64,000 bases of DNA, from the NCBI GenBank assembly GCA_004802725.1, contig SGPM01000078.1, positions 1-64,000 on the forward strand. The letters are read 5' to 3'. The notes below the pieces were generated by a model. The model had not been told where the DNA came from. It was given only the letters and a program-made list of their open reading frames with translations, and searched no databases. This DNA comes from Antrodiella citrinella (taxonomy: Eukaryota; Basidiomycota; Agaricomycetes; Polyporales; Steccherinaceae). Within the stretch, counting starts at the first letter, position 1. Every line of letters starts with the position of its first letter. This document shows, piece after piece, positions 11,525 through 23,107 of the stretch. Position numbers and translations under genes: made by a program.

Positions 11525-11920
11525 GAGTGTCCGGACACTCATGTAAGATGCTGCCCCGGACATCCGGGGGCCCATGACACTTGTACAAGCATATTCTGTG
11601 CCTCGGATGGCCTTGAGAGACATGTAGAGATGTCATATAGTGTGCTATGGCCCTATAATATTACCTGTTACATGTCCGGACACCTATGCTTACCTGTCCG
11701 GCTGGTAGTGCCAGTGGTGTCCGGGCCCTCAAGTGATATAGCGCCCCGGACACTCCGGACACCCATGTCTAATGCTGGCCCGGATATCCAGGCGGCCAAC
11801 CCATATGGGGAGATACATACATGGGACCCTGTCCGCCTGACCCATGTGATATGGTGTCCGGACACCATCAGCTGACCATATCATATGGGGAAATCTCGGA
11901 TCGTCGGCCGATGTCCGGCC
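11525..11920. repeat. Cluster of TGTCCGG/CCGGACA palindromes with an internal duplication
   Basis: The palindrome TGTCCGGACA or a close variant occurs repeatedly, for example near 11529, 11676 and 11853, with half-sites near 11694, 11719, 11744 and 11908. A roughly 50-nt block (CCGGACAC(T/C)CATGT..AATGCTG.CCCGGA.ATCC) is present near 11533 and again near 11753. The density is far above the surroundings, which is what arrayed binding sites of a transposase or another dimeric DNA-binding protein would look like. It could also be the remains of a small inverted-repeat element. Confidence 0.6.
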
Positions 11921-12106
11921 ATCATATTATATGGCCTAATTGGGATTAAGCTTGACCATCTTATATGTACTAACTGACTGTATAGTGTGGAGACAGGTTT
12001 ATGGAAATCCTTGCTCAAACGTCTATTCAAATGGCTTATGGGAAGGTACAGTACCGCAAGTTTGATTTCAAACGGCAATATCTGATGCACTTTCTAGGTA
12101 TCGCTT

Positions 12107-12655
12107 TACAGCTTCTTTCATCGAGGCTCTACTAGTTGTTGGTGGACAACACAATCCTCATACTGTCCTCAATGCCTATGTGGAGTTCATGACTTCTCAC
12201 ATACTCTCTGACTGTAATCCACCATTCCTCAAGAATCCGCCATCAGATTACGATCATATCTTCAAAGTCGTCTCAGAATTGACTCGAGGGCAATGAAAAG
12301 CACCTTACCATCGACTTCATCTACTCGTTCGTTTGTTCCTATCTCCTGGACAAAGACGTGAGCGGGGTAGCACCTCCCGCACTTCTTGAGACATCTTTCG
12401 CCCACGTCTTGGAGGGTTCATGTGCTCGTATCGACGAGCTGTTACCCATCTTAGCTCTCCTCAATTGGAGGAACATAAAGTACAGAGATTTTTCCCATTA
12501 TCTTGCGACTAGGCTCTCCGACCCTTCCTCTCGCTGGGAGGGTTTCGAAAACACGATCGTCCTCTACTTTGCCACTGTCTTTCGTACTGGTGACCCACTC
12601 AACAAGATTTTTCATTTTCATGGTGACACCCCTTCTTGGGCTTCTGAATGTTGAA
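12107..12655 (+). pseudogene. Frameshifted orphan gene fragment
   Basis: Two adjacent stretches of good coding character lie in different frames. The first contains RFTASFIEALLVVGGQHNPH and runs to about 12290. The second contains KHLTIDFIYSFVCSYLLDKD and then RWEGFENTIVLYFATVF, ending near 12655. A one-base shift at about 12290 separates them, with no splice signals that could repair it. The family is not recognised. It lies between the palindrome cluster and the MITE, so decay by nearby insertions is likely. Confidence 0.45.
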
Positions 12656-13420
12656 ATCTTTGATGAGGCAGTTCTCGTAGATCAACAACGGATTTATCAT
12701 TGATCCCGTTTTCGTAGATAAAGCCCTCTTTTCGTGTATTTCCCCCTCTCTCATGCGTTTGCAAGAGCTCAGCCAAACGCAATACATTCATTCTATTCCT
12801 ACTGTCCTCAGGAATTCTAACACAAATGCATCGCGGCTTGCTACCGCTCACCACAGCACGAGCTCCAGACCCCTCGTATCGGGTTCTGCTACGCCGACGG
12901 TCGTTGGCGGCTGTTTTCAATCTCCGCCGCTCATTCTTCCTGTACGACAACGACGTCGATCGGCCGTACCCAAGCCCCGCCGCAGGCTCGCGGGCACCCC
13001 CTGAAGTCCTCACCGTCTAGAGGCATCATTCGTCGCACCCCGATTGGACGTGATCGTCCGATCTACCAGCTGCAACCATTTCGCGGGTTTTTTTTGCTGA
13101 TCGTCGCCTGTAATGGCGAGTTCAGCGCGAGCGCTGCCGTTGCTTGGATATAGCACACCTGAGGGTGAGGTTAGCGTGGCCCCCAGAGGAATAGGTCCTC
13201 TGTGTATCTGGCACTGTGAGCCGGAGCTTGGATTGGCACCGGAGGAAATGCTGGAGTAGGAGATCAGTTTGGAGGGGAGCGGGTCGGGAATGTTGTCGCG
13301 GAGACATCGGAGCGCGCGAGGTATGTCTATCACCTTCGCTGCTGCTCGAGGCCATTGGTCCGCACTCGGGACCGCAAGTCCTTGACGAGTTGGAATACTC
13401 CGTCTAAGGCACCGAAGCCC
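12656..13420. other. Unassigned stretch upstream of the MITE
   Basis: A Ser/Arg/Pro-rich open frame on the plus strand (about 12753-13018, ending in TAG) has weak coding character and no recognisable domain. The remainder to 13420 shows nothing I can name. Confidence 0.3.
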
Positions 13421-13809
13421 TCTTAGTGATGGACAAGGGTCCACCCCTGGGTCCCAGAAGCTTGACCCTGACCCTTACCCTCCAAAACCCCTACCCTTGG
13501 TGAGGGGTCCGGGTCATGTGGGCGCTTATTAGCGCCCAGCTGTGTCGGACCAAATCCAAGCCAAAACATACCCTTTAGCATATGTATTCAGGATCCTTTG
13601 ACTTTACTCACCACCTTTAATATGATTCATATGTCTTGATGGTCTTGAAGGTCTTCTAAAGTACAAGAGAGCTGAGTCGGACTGACTTGGACATATACCC
13701 TTACAAAGTTGGAGGGTCGGAGGGTCAAAAAATCCTGACCCTGACCCTTACCCTCCATGACCCTTACCCTTGACCCCCAGGGGTCACCCATACCCTTGTC
13801 CATCACTAA
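13421..13809. mobile_element. MITE-like non-autonomous DNA transposon
   Basis: The ends are inverted copies of CTTAGTGATGGACAAGGGT: the left end starts at 13421 and the right end (ACCC(T)TTGTCCATCACTAAG on the plus strand) finishes at 13809. Just inside are C-rich ACCCTTACCCT-type repeats on both sides, and a GGGCGCTTATTAGCGCCC hairpin sits near 13530. At 389 bp with no open frame of note it fits a MITE. If the trailing TA is the duplicated target site, the element would belong to a TA-inserting group (Tc1/mariner-like), but the exact boundary is ambiguous. Confidence 0.75.
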
Positions 13810-14525
13810 GTACACCTGCTATCAACTACGTTCGGACTCAGAAACAAGGCAATTTCACGTCTTACGATATCTGGATCTCGGGTCTGTCGTCAGAAACGTT
13901 CGCCATCATCGACGAACACTCCCACGACACTTGGAAATCGCTGCTTTCGGCGTCGACTTGGAGGGGGTGGAAGAAGATGTACGATCACCGTAACAAGAGC
14001 ATAGCGACAAAAATGAAGCGGGAGAATCCTCTCGCCGCAAACGACCCGGAATTCAGGCCAGTTCGAACCCGCAATCTCCCAAGCGACTGAGGTGAGTCTC
14101 TTCCATCATTTTGACGTTGGACCTATGACTGACGCAGATTCACATAGCTCCGATACCCCGAGTTGTCTTGCTACGGTCTACTCTCCTCCTCGTTCGCGGC
14201 GTATGATCCGCTTCATTCAGCTCTTCTCTTTCGTTTCGTTCTGCATGCATGCTAATAGTCACTTCCTGATGACCACCAGCCTACTATGTTCTCTACCCAC
14301 CCTTGTGCCGCAGAAACACTCGCCCCACAGCCCGCCGTTGGATCCGCTAGCAAGTCGAAAGCGGAGAACCTCATCTCCCGATACAAGCTCGAATATCGCA
14401 TGTCCGCTTCGTCTGGTGTCTTGGTGAGCCTGAACCCGGAAGACGCAGAAGAAAGAGTGTTCGGGAGGAGAGGGCACAGACGAGGCAGGCGGATTTGAGG
14501 CAGCGGAAGGAGCAGATGATCTTGG
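13810..14525 (+). pseudogene. Remnant of a CUE-type ubiquitin-binding protein gene (C-terminal part)
   Basis: The 3' part reads SKSKAENLISRYKLEYRM and, after a frame change near 14430, VREERAQTRQADLRQRKEQM followed by ILAARQ. As I remember the family, basidiomycete CUE-domain proteins end with a similar ENLI.RY.LE segment and a REASLRERKAQMILAAR-like tail. No splice pair restores the frame (the only candidate intron would be 25 nt). Upstream, at 13810-14085, an open stretch with YDIWISGLSSETFAIIDEHS may belong to another gene or to its unrecognised middle. The MITE lies immediately 5'. CUE domains bind ubiquitin; no intact domain is visible. Confidence 0.4.
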
Positions 14526-14759
14526 CTGCGCGACAGTACGTGGGGTTATTTATGCTTGAGTACACATGGACGGACTGGGTTGAATCTGTAGACGACTTCT
14601 CCCCGGTGCTAGCCCTTCCTCGTCCCTCTTTGTCGAGAATGCATGTGATTAAATAGAATGCAATGAATGTTATACATATTGCACAAGAATGGAAAAACGT
14701 GCAAAACAATCAGCAGTACATACGAAATCCAGTCTCATAGTCCGTGTCCGTACACCACT

Positions 14760-16983
14760 TCAGAACGTACTCTTCTTCCCCACCCGAACGGACCCTTCGA
14801 ATGGCAGCCCCGTCAATTCCATCTCGCCACCTTCTCCGTGTTTGAATGGAAGGCCATCTATACGGACACCAACTGCAGCGGTACCTTGCACGCCGGCGAG
14901 CGCGCCTCCAGATGAGAAGATAACCTAAACGAAAGAACGTCAATGAGACCCACATCGCCGAAGAAAACATCCAACGTACCTTGCCTACAAAATTCCGAAA
15001 CTCCTTCTCTCGCCCCTCAAGCACCTGCAACGGCACATCTACAATCTTGGCCTCCACTTCCACCGCCGTTCCCTCATCATCATCTCTTTCTACGGGAATA
15101 CTTATCGCAGGTAACCAATCGTCCGGTCTGATATGCGCGAACGCGCGAGGCGGGAGTGGCGACGGTAGAGGCGGACTCGGAGGTGGGTTGGACGTGTGAG
15201 TGTGGTGCTTGCGGCCGATAGGGAAGCCTGGGACGGGTATGCGAGGAATTGGAACGTCGGAGGGGAGCGAGGGCAGCGAAGGTAGAGAAGGGCGTGGAAG
15301 TGATGGCAGAGAGGGGTATGGGATGCTTGGTATAGTGGGTAGTGAAGGCAATGGAAGATCAGGGAGATGAGAGAGATGAGGAAGGCGAGGATGTGGGATA
15401 TGCCGCCCATACGAGAACGCACGCCCCGTCTCTTCCTGGTCATCTTCGCTGCCAGACACCTCCCCATCGAAGACAAGCACGTCCGGGAAGATCCTCTTCA
15501 CGTCAATCCCAACCTTGATGCCTCTCGGCAACACCGCCCTCCCAAAGACCGTTCCACTCGCCAACATCCCTCCCTTTCCATCTGGGCTGTACCGCCACAT
15601 CATGTTGCGAATGGTGACGTTCCTCAGGACTTGCGGTTTCGGATACGGCGCGGGGAACGTGGTAGGGAACATGAGACCCGGGAGGAATGGCGTTGAAATG
15701 ACGATAGGATTGTCCTGCGCACGCAGGTAGAGGGAGATGAAATTCGACAGCGCCGCTTGCGTGACAGTAGGAATGGGAAGGACGAAGCCAGAGATAGCGA
15801 GAGAGACGTTGGGATGTGTGAGCGTGATGGGCGCCGTGGTGACGTTCGCCACCGGTGCCAACGCGTCGTTGGGGGCATGGAGGAACACTGTGAACGGGCG
15901 CTCAGGGACGGTCGCATGGAGGTTCATGTCTTCGGGNAGCGGGTTTTCTATAGNGGCGTTCCCAGAGAGTGCGAGGTGCGTTGCGGNGGATTCTATTAGG
16001 AAGGCGATGAGATGAACAGGAACACGGTCTGGCGGTGGGAGGTGTGGTACTGTGATGAGTGTCAGCGAATGTCGATCACACAAACATTCAGACCATCGGG
16101 TTCACCCTACACATGATTGTAGTAACGAATGNCGGGGAAATAACGAAAACACTCACATGACATCCGAACGGTGCTGGACACATGTTCTCGAGAGAGGTGG
16201 AGCCATCCGCCGAGGGCGTCGACGACGGTCTCGTTCACCGTCGCTCGGACGTTCACGACGCCGTCTCGCCACGAATCCCGAACGAATCGGGCCAAAGTCG
16301 CCNGATCCTTTGTGGGCTTGATGAGCACNGGTACGGACATGGTCGTAAGCCATGTCGGATCCGGCGGAGGGTTGACGGTCAANGGGAGGGTGAACGNCGG
16401 NAGCGTGATGTCCGCAAGGTGTCCATGTTCCGAGTAAATNGCCACCGTCGACAGCCCCACCGATATCTTGTCCACCCGCTCAACGCCCCACCTCCCGACC
16501 GATTTCCACATGTCCTTCAAGACCCCATCCTCAANGTCTGTGTTCACCCCAAGAGCCGCACCGGCGTCCACTCCCACCCGGCCATCCACCTGCAACCACA
16601 CGCCCTCCGTCACCNAAATGTTGAGNACATCGATCCGGTCGGGTCCANGAACGACGAGAGCACGACGGACGAGCTCGTCGGGAGCCTCTCTGGATGCGCC
16701 AGAGCCATACGAGTACGCCAGAAAGAGCAAGNAAAACAAAGAGAAGANTAGAGAACGATAGCGAGACGCAAAACACCGACACAAGTTTCCCTGCCAANGA
16801 CGAGGAACGAGAAGAGGGTGCTGAGTTCCGTTNTTCGTCGGCAGGTGTTAGGGAGCGGGACTGTGAACGCNAGTCGGAGAGGTCGTCGCGGAGGAGAGGC
16901 GTGCGCTCATTGCTGTCCTGTGAGATCGCCAGGNCGCGGGACTTGCCTTTGTCGGGNCGAGGCGGGGTGTTTGGCGGATGNNN
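14760..16983 (-). CDS. Tag1-like vacuolar membrane protein (DUF3712 family)
   Basis: A short cytoplasmic N-terminus with an ERTPLLRDDL dileucine-type sorting motif is followed by one transmembrane segment (about 16780-16700). A long, probably luminal part follows with KGGMLASGTVFGRAVLPRGI and KVGIDVKRIFPDVLVFDGEV, the style of fungal DUF3712 proteins. These are often labelled pre-rRNA processing protein; yeast Tag1 acts at the vacuole in ending autophagy. Introns are seen near 16157-16049 and 14981-14929; using the latter gives a tidy C-terminus (GVQGTAAVGVRIDGLPF to KKSTF, stop at 14760). A Pro/Leu/Ser-rich spacer lies at 15220-15400. The start codon is probably hidden in the NNNN run at 16981-16984. 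The frame changes inside the transmembrane segment beside ambiguous bases at about 16732-16748, most likely a consensus error. Many Ns make the exact N-terminus unsafe. Confidence 0.6.
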
Positions 16984-17223
16984 NGACACGGTGACAAACA
17001 AAGCGGGGGGTCGGGGGTCGGGGGTCGTGCAGAGTGTTGTGGTCGTTGTGGTCGGTGGGCGCGTGCGGAACTGGGGTTAGGTTGCCGACGGCGGAGTCTC
17101 AATCTGGGAGATGCAAGGTAGATTATCTACAAATCTATAACGAGAACGCGGATTCCTGAAATGTACGACTACAAAATGATTAAGATACGTCTCACATCCT
17201 CATCGCCCGGTTTAACAACGTCC

Positions 17224-20200
17224 CTATTTTGCTCTCTCTACGATCTCAATGATCAACCTCCCCACACACTCCTCCGTGCTCTTCATATAGACCGCGACGT
17301 TCAACTCGCCCACGTCCGCCTTCGTCGGCACGCCTGTGAATTCCACCAGCCTCTCCTTTTCCTTCTCCTTCTCCTTCGCCCGTTCCGACCGAGTGACGAC
17401 GACGTCCAGGTTTGCGCCAACGAATCGTGGTAGCGGCAGTCCCGACATCAGCTTGACCTCCAGAGGTTCCGAGAACGAAGGGGACGACAGCGAGGGTGAC
17501 GGAGATGTATCGGGGATGCTGAGGGGAATACGGAACTTGAATTGTTCGCCTGTCCGCGCGAGCATACGAGGAACGGCCTGCGTCTTCGTTGTAGAGATGG
17601 ATCCACTGGGACCGTGCATCGACGACTCCACCGAGAACGACGCTGAAGTGAATTTTGCTGAAAACAAAAACATCAACGTCAGCGAAAGAGAAGCCAAAAG
17701 AACATACGACGCACCTGGCAAATGCCCAGTATCCGCACCCAACGCCTTCACATACTGTATCCCAACGCTCAGCTCATCACCCGTGCTCTCCTGCTCGTCC
17801 TGTCCACCCTTCAATCCCCGATCCGTACTCGCACTCCTGAAGACCTTCGCCATCTGACTCACGACTCTCTTCGACTTTCTCTCCCCGGACGCGTCCGACT
17901 CCACGCCACCATCCTCTGGATCAACGTCTCCCGTGTAATACGACTGCGGGACCTTAGGAACGGGTACGCGCACCGACGAGGTGAAAGGGACCAGCCTAGG
18001 ACGCGGCTTAGGCTTGCTAGCAGACGGACGACGCGAATGGGAAGACTGGGGCGGGTCAGAAGACTGCAGTGACATCGCGCTCCTCACACTCCTCACACTC
18101 ATCCCTTTCTCTGCCCTCGTGAGCGCCGCCTCACTCTGCACCGACAACGCGCTCCGGCTCCCCATGGACTCCGCCAGACTCTCCAGGTCGACGCTACGCC
18201 TGCGTATGCTGCTCCCGTGTCCACGGTACGCCTGAGGCGGCGTCGTGAGCACGACAGGGGATTTTGAATTCGGGTTCGCGCTGGGAGGTGCAAAGTCGGC
18301 ACGCCGGCGAGGAATGGACCTGCCACCTGTCGACGACGAAGGGGATCCGGCGATAGACAAGCTCAGGCCACTTGGTGCATACTGGCTGAAGTCAAGGTCT
18401 CCGAATGGCGTGACTTCAGGATGCCGGGGACTGGGAGTTCCGGCGGTGAGGTGTACGGGCTCGTCGTTATGGGAGACGAGGACGGGTTTGGAGATGAGAG
18501 GTATCCGAGATCGTCTTGCGCCGCTACCAGCTGGACCTATGCTGCCAACGACACGACGACAGGTATCGCCGACCACCCTGACCGTGTCGCTCACTTTGCG
18601 CCCCGCAGTCTGTCGTATCTTGCCTAGGAAGACAGCCTTCTTCATCATGCCAGGGCTCATCGGCTCTTCTGGAGGGACCTTCGGACTTGACAACGGGATG
18701 CGAGGGCTGATCATGCTGGAGATGGAGCGGGAGATGGCGCGTTGGATGCTAGCCAGTCCTCCACCTGAAAACGAATATGAGACAAGTCTATGAGGGGATG
18801 TAGTAGCTACGCACCGGCGTCGACACTAATGCCATACCACTTCTTCTCATCCTCAGTCCACGCCTTCATGCCCTCCTCGCCTCGCAACGCCGTATCCTCC
18901 ACCCGCGCACAACGCCTCATACCAGCCAAGAAGAGACCAAATAGGATGAACCCGCCGATAATGCTGAACGCGATCTTGAGACCAAGGATCATCTTCGCGC
19001 GTGATGCGGCCGAAAGTCCGGGATTGATCTTGTGTTGATGAGAGAAGTCCGCAGCGGAGAGAGATATCGGCAGAGACGTATGAGACGTAGAGTGCGTGAC
19101 GCGTGAATACGCTGTGAAGGTAACGCCAATGTGCGTGTAGTTGCTGCCATCGGTTGTCGGGATAGTTCCAGAGAGCAATCCAGACGACATGTCGAACGTG
19201 AGGAAGCCGGTAGCATCCTTGGGGTCGAAGGCCGCGGTCAGGTTGACATCCACATCAGTACCAGATCCGACAGTAAGGCCGGACGTGTTGGAGTAGAACT
19301 GGGCAAGACTGAAGTTGACGGCTTGACCAGGGTTCACAAGAATTGGCTGTAGATTCGCAGAGGTGAAGAAAGATGGAACAACAGCAAGAGAGACGTTCGT
19401 TTCCAGAGTCTGGTTGATAGTCGTCGTCAGAGTCACAGGCAGTAGGGTACCAGTGTTGAGGTCGTCGGGCGGATCTCCGCTGAGAGTCCGGGTACCGGTG
19501 TCGTACTTGAGCCAAGTATAGTAAGACGTATCGACTTCGACGGTGGTGATGTTGGAAGGCTGGATCTGGTTTCCGTCCAAGAGAACGCCAGAAAAGTCGG
19601 CAGGGGAGGTTAAACTGACGGAGAAAGATGTCGCCGCCGTGATATTGATGGTAGGGAGAGCAGAGGTCGTCAACGAGAGTTCGTGTGCGGCGACCACGAT
19701 GTCGAACGGAATAGACGTCGCGGAGTAGCCCTCTTGGTCCGAACCATGCAAGGCGAGAGAGACGGTATACGGCGCCGAGTTGTTGAGTTGCTTCGGAGTG
19801 TAGCCGTTGAAGGTAATCGACTTAGAGTTGAAGTCCATCCAGTCGGGAAGAGGGGACCCGTCTGCTTGTGACGCTGCGTAGAAGACGTCGTCGCCAGAGA
19901 GGGTGAACGTGTCGTACGTGAACCCGATGCTGAACGACCACCCTGGTGGGATCCGAAGTCCGGGATTGGCGGTTTTGAGCGCAGAATGCGGCGAGATCGC
20001 GAAGACGGAAGACAGAGAAGGGTTCGGTAGTTGGAACTGCTCGACGACGGAGTGTTGAAGGGTGGGGCCGGCCTTGTCCGTGACAAGAAGGGAGAACTTG
20101 GAGGTCGCAGAATCCGACGCGTCTTTGGCGGAGACTTGGACGGTCTGCGACCCTGTGTCGTTCTGCGACGGCGTCCCCTGGAATGTCTGCATGCTGTTGT

Positions 20201-20417
20201 CGAAAGAGAGCCACGAGGGGACGGACGATGCAGAGAACTGGAGAGACTCGTTCGCCGAAGACACGAAGGTCCGCGGGGATATTGTCCACGAGAATGGGGA
20301 TCCGACGCGAGCGACGGGAGGAAGCTGGTCTTGAAGAGGATATTCGACATAGACGGAGTCGGATGCGTAGGATGTTGTCGCGAGAAAGAAGAAGAGAATG
20401 AAATGAAGGACGTGCAT
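17224..20417 (-). CDS. AXL2: Axl2-like axial budding pattern protein with cadherin-like domains
   Basis: Three exons (20417-18815, 18764-17715, 17657-17224) join in frame to 1,028 residues. A signal peptide occupies residues 1-19. The ectodomain contains repeated cadherin-like (CADG) modules with the DWMDFNSKSITFNG and YYTWLKYDTGTRTLSG signature (W-L.fd..t.tf.G.P), and many Asn-X-Ser/Thr sites. One transmembrane helix lies at about residues 481-500 (FSIIGGFILFGLFLAG) followed by a basic stop. The cytoplasmic tail of more than 500 residues is Ser/Pro/Arg-rich, starts with a KKWYGI motif and contains FGDLDFSQYAPSGLSLS. In yeast Axl2 marks the bud site and interacts with polarity and septin proteins; in filamentous basidiomycetes a role in polarity or septation is an inference. 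The last 140 residues have a separate beta-rich character (LVEFTGVPTKADVGELNVAV). It lies upstream of the Tag1-like gene on the same strand. Confidence 0.8.
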
Positions 20418-20719
20418 AGTGATGGTGGGTTGAAGGAGCGGAGGTTGGCGTCGAGACCGCGGCTGAGAAGAACAGGCCTTGTTAGCAGTCGGCCAGCGAC
20501 CTCGATACTGACCAGAGAAGCGACAGCGTCAAGAACCTGGAGGGGAGACAAGGCGTCGGGGAACGAGCGTCGGGCGTCGGTCGTCGTTGCTGATAACGGA
20601 CAAAAGATTTAAAGACTAGCGCCCATTAAACGTTCAACGGAGACAAACAACACCAAACACGTCTGTTCACAACATCGTTTATTCAAATTATTGACTTTTA
20701 CTTTGCTTTCACTTTCAAT
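20418..20719 (-). other. 5' flank of the AXL2-like gene
   Basis: Spacer between the AXL2-like start and the F-box relic. It should contain the AXL2-like promoter. No convincing gene or named motif is seen. Confidence 0.4.
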
Positions 20720-21349
20720 TTGTGCATTCATGTTCATGAATACAACATTTGTTCAGAACTCGCAGCTGCAATGCATACGAATATCATCGTTTCTTACATC
20801 CATGAAAGCTTTGGGACTTCAAACGCTATCGTCAAAACAGGACGTGTCGGCCATCTCTCAGCTCGTCCCGACTTTGAACCGCTGCCACGACGGAAGCTGG
20901 TGTACCGTCCATCACAGGTGCGTCTCAGTCTATTCCATACAACTTGCATCTCACATAGTGTCATCTTATTTGCAGGTGCGGACGCTTTGTCGCGTCTACT
21001 TTCGTATGTAGTGGCTATCGCCGACATGCCTCCTGAGATCTTGATGAGGGTCTTTGTACTGCTCGCTATGAATCTGCATAGATACTTCTCCCAGATGGAT
21101 CACGAGGGGAAGAGATCAGCTGTCGCGCCCTTGAGCCATGTCTGTCGTCAATGGCGGGCGATTGCGCATCAGTTATCTTTCCTTTGGACGTGGCTCGACG
21201 TGCGATGTGTCCAGTCCGCCCTGCATTCTCTCAGTCTCTGCGAGAATTCTCGCTTTCTTCGCCTATTCGTGGATTACCACGACCTCTCCACGATCGGTGA
21301 CGGTCCGATCTTTTCAAATTCCAGCTTACCTCCCCTGCAGAAAGTCTGA
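20720..21349 (+). pseudogene. Truncated F-box protein gene
   Basis: A 209-codon frame contains an F-box: MPPEILMRVFVLL, then SHVCRQWRAIAHQLSFLWTW and LDVRC. This is the usual Agaricomycete arrangement at the N-terminus of long F-box/leucine-repeat proteins. The frame ends at 21349 about 100 residues after the box, and no repeats or other body follow in any frame. The region before residue 90 probably includes an intron (about 20921-20975). F-box proteins select substrates for SCF ubiquitin ligases; this copy is likely dead or very short. Confidence 0.55.
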
Positions 21350-22620
21350 TTGACTGCCCGGAGGGCCAATGACCCCAGGGCTAAAGGGCCATATCCCGGA
21401 ACGGACCGATAGAAGCGCCCTTCAGCCGAGGCGGCACTACATCCACGGCGCATCACCACGAGGCTACCGACGCGCGACGCGGCGCGAGCTGCTATCGATG
21501 GAAATAAGTGTCAGACATGCTAGCTTGTTTCCTTCACACTCGATATTGATGATACATGCACAGAGTGGAATGTTTGCATGGTTTGACGTACAAATTAAAA
21601 CAATCTAAGACCATGGTACTCTTTTGAATACAACTTCTCAGTGCGAGCTGGTTGCGTCGGGACTCCGATGGGCCACGATGGCCACTGCTTCGACCGATGA
21701 CCGCCCAGTGCCCACGACCCTCTAGATCTCATTCAAATACATGCCCGCGCTCTGTACCTTCAAAAATCCTGTGTCAGACTTGACCCCAACTCGCTTGGTA
21801 TGGCACGCGGTTGCGGTATTGCACAAAAGGTAATCTTGTGACAATGACCATTGGAGCGTCGACGTCTTGCAGTGCCAGATTCTAGACTCCAATTGTGGCC
21901 GTCCGGCGCCGCAGCGTTGGCGCTTACATGGCTAACCGGCCACAGGGCTACAGGGCTAATACTTAGCCCTCTAGGCAGTCGAGGATCACCGATTTCAAGT
22001 TACCGGCGGCTTCCCAGATGGAGATTAGATAAACTATTGTAGTAATTTGAATATTTGAACGTCACGGTCGCGTCCTCCGAGTCGACCTTCCTTCCAATCC
22101 ATCTCTTTCCTATGTATCCTCGTGCTCAGAGTGGATCAACTGAAACTAGTGATTCTCAGTTGTGGGCGCATGTGTATGGTTCCGAGTCGCCTTCAAGCTT
22201 CAAGGCTGTCGTCAGTCTTCATCGCAACTGCTAACATATGTACGATCACATCCGCTCGCTCCATAGGTAATACTCATCCTTTAGCTTCTTATATTGGAGC
22301 TTGTACCGGATAATTTTGGAGTTTTCGCAAACACCATGTCGGTGGATGGACGTCCTTGGCGGAATTTTCGTCGTAGAATGGAGAGCGTGACCGAGGTAGT
22401 ATGTCTTCTTTCAACTTGTCCATTCACGCAGGAAATGCGGGACCGACGTCATGTCTGTCGTTCGAATGCCTCTCTTTTTGGAGACCCTACAGCCATCGCG
22501 CAAGGACGTAGAACAAAGACAACGTATATAACACGATGTCATCGTTGCAAATTGTCTTCACCAAATTACGCCTAGCCAGACACCTTTGCTCCAACACCTT
22601 TGCTCAAGTCTTTCCTGACA
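21350..22620. other. Mostly non-coding stretch, no gene recognised
   Basis: Only short frames with no coding character. A GTATATAACACG box near 22524 precedes the possible small gene at 22622. Confidence 0.4.
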
Positions 22621-22621
22621 C

Positions 22622-23107
22622 TATGCTCTTTACTCCCCAATACTTCGTCGTTGTGGGTGCGATGGTTTTTTTACTGTGCATGGTTTCCCTGCGACGAATG
22701 ACAACAGTACGTCCGTTCTTCACGGGAGCGACATCCTTCGATATAATTTTTTTTACTCAAAATGCTCTTGGCCAGCACAGATCTCGTTGATGGCGATATA
22801 GTTCTGCCTTACATCCCCATTCGAGCGCCGTCTCCCGTTCTTCCCGGACCTCACCCTACCCCCACCGTGACCGGCACACCACTTATTGCTACGAGTGTTC
22901 CACCAGCACCCACTATGACCGTATGACCAATACCAAGCCCAATGCCAACTTTCCCGCACCGGATGTCGCTCGGTGGTGGTGGACCCATCGTCGGTATGAA
23001 CCCTGGACCGGTTGTTACGGGCGGTCCTGGCCCGGCGGTAGGTGGTAGTTCTGGTCCTGTTGGAGGTACAGACCCGAGGTATAGACCCGATGAACCCTGG
23101 CCCTGTT
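22622..23107 (+). pseudogene. Possible decayed small membrane protein with Gly/Pro-rich tail
   Basis: An ATG at 22622 starts a hydrophobic segment (YFVVVGAMVFLLCMVSLRR). After a possible intron (GTACGT near 22708 to CCAG near 22777) comes LVDGDIVLPYIPIRAPSPV and a Pro/Thr/Gly-rich tail with GGP repeats (to about 23100). Stops at about 22924 and after break the frame, and splice sites to avoid them are weak. A TATA-like box lies 98 nt upstream. It may be a small secreted or membrane protein gene in decay; no family is recognised. Confidence 0.3.

Noticed and set aside
13470..13770. Internal telomere remnant
   Set aside because: The ACCCTTACCCT runs are degenerate and symmetric inside the MITE, so they belong to the element.
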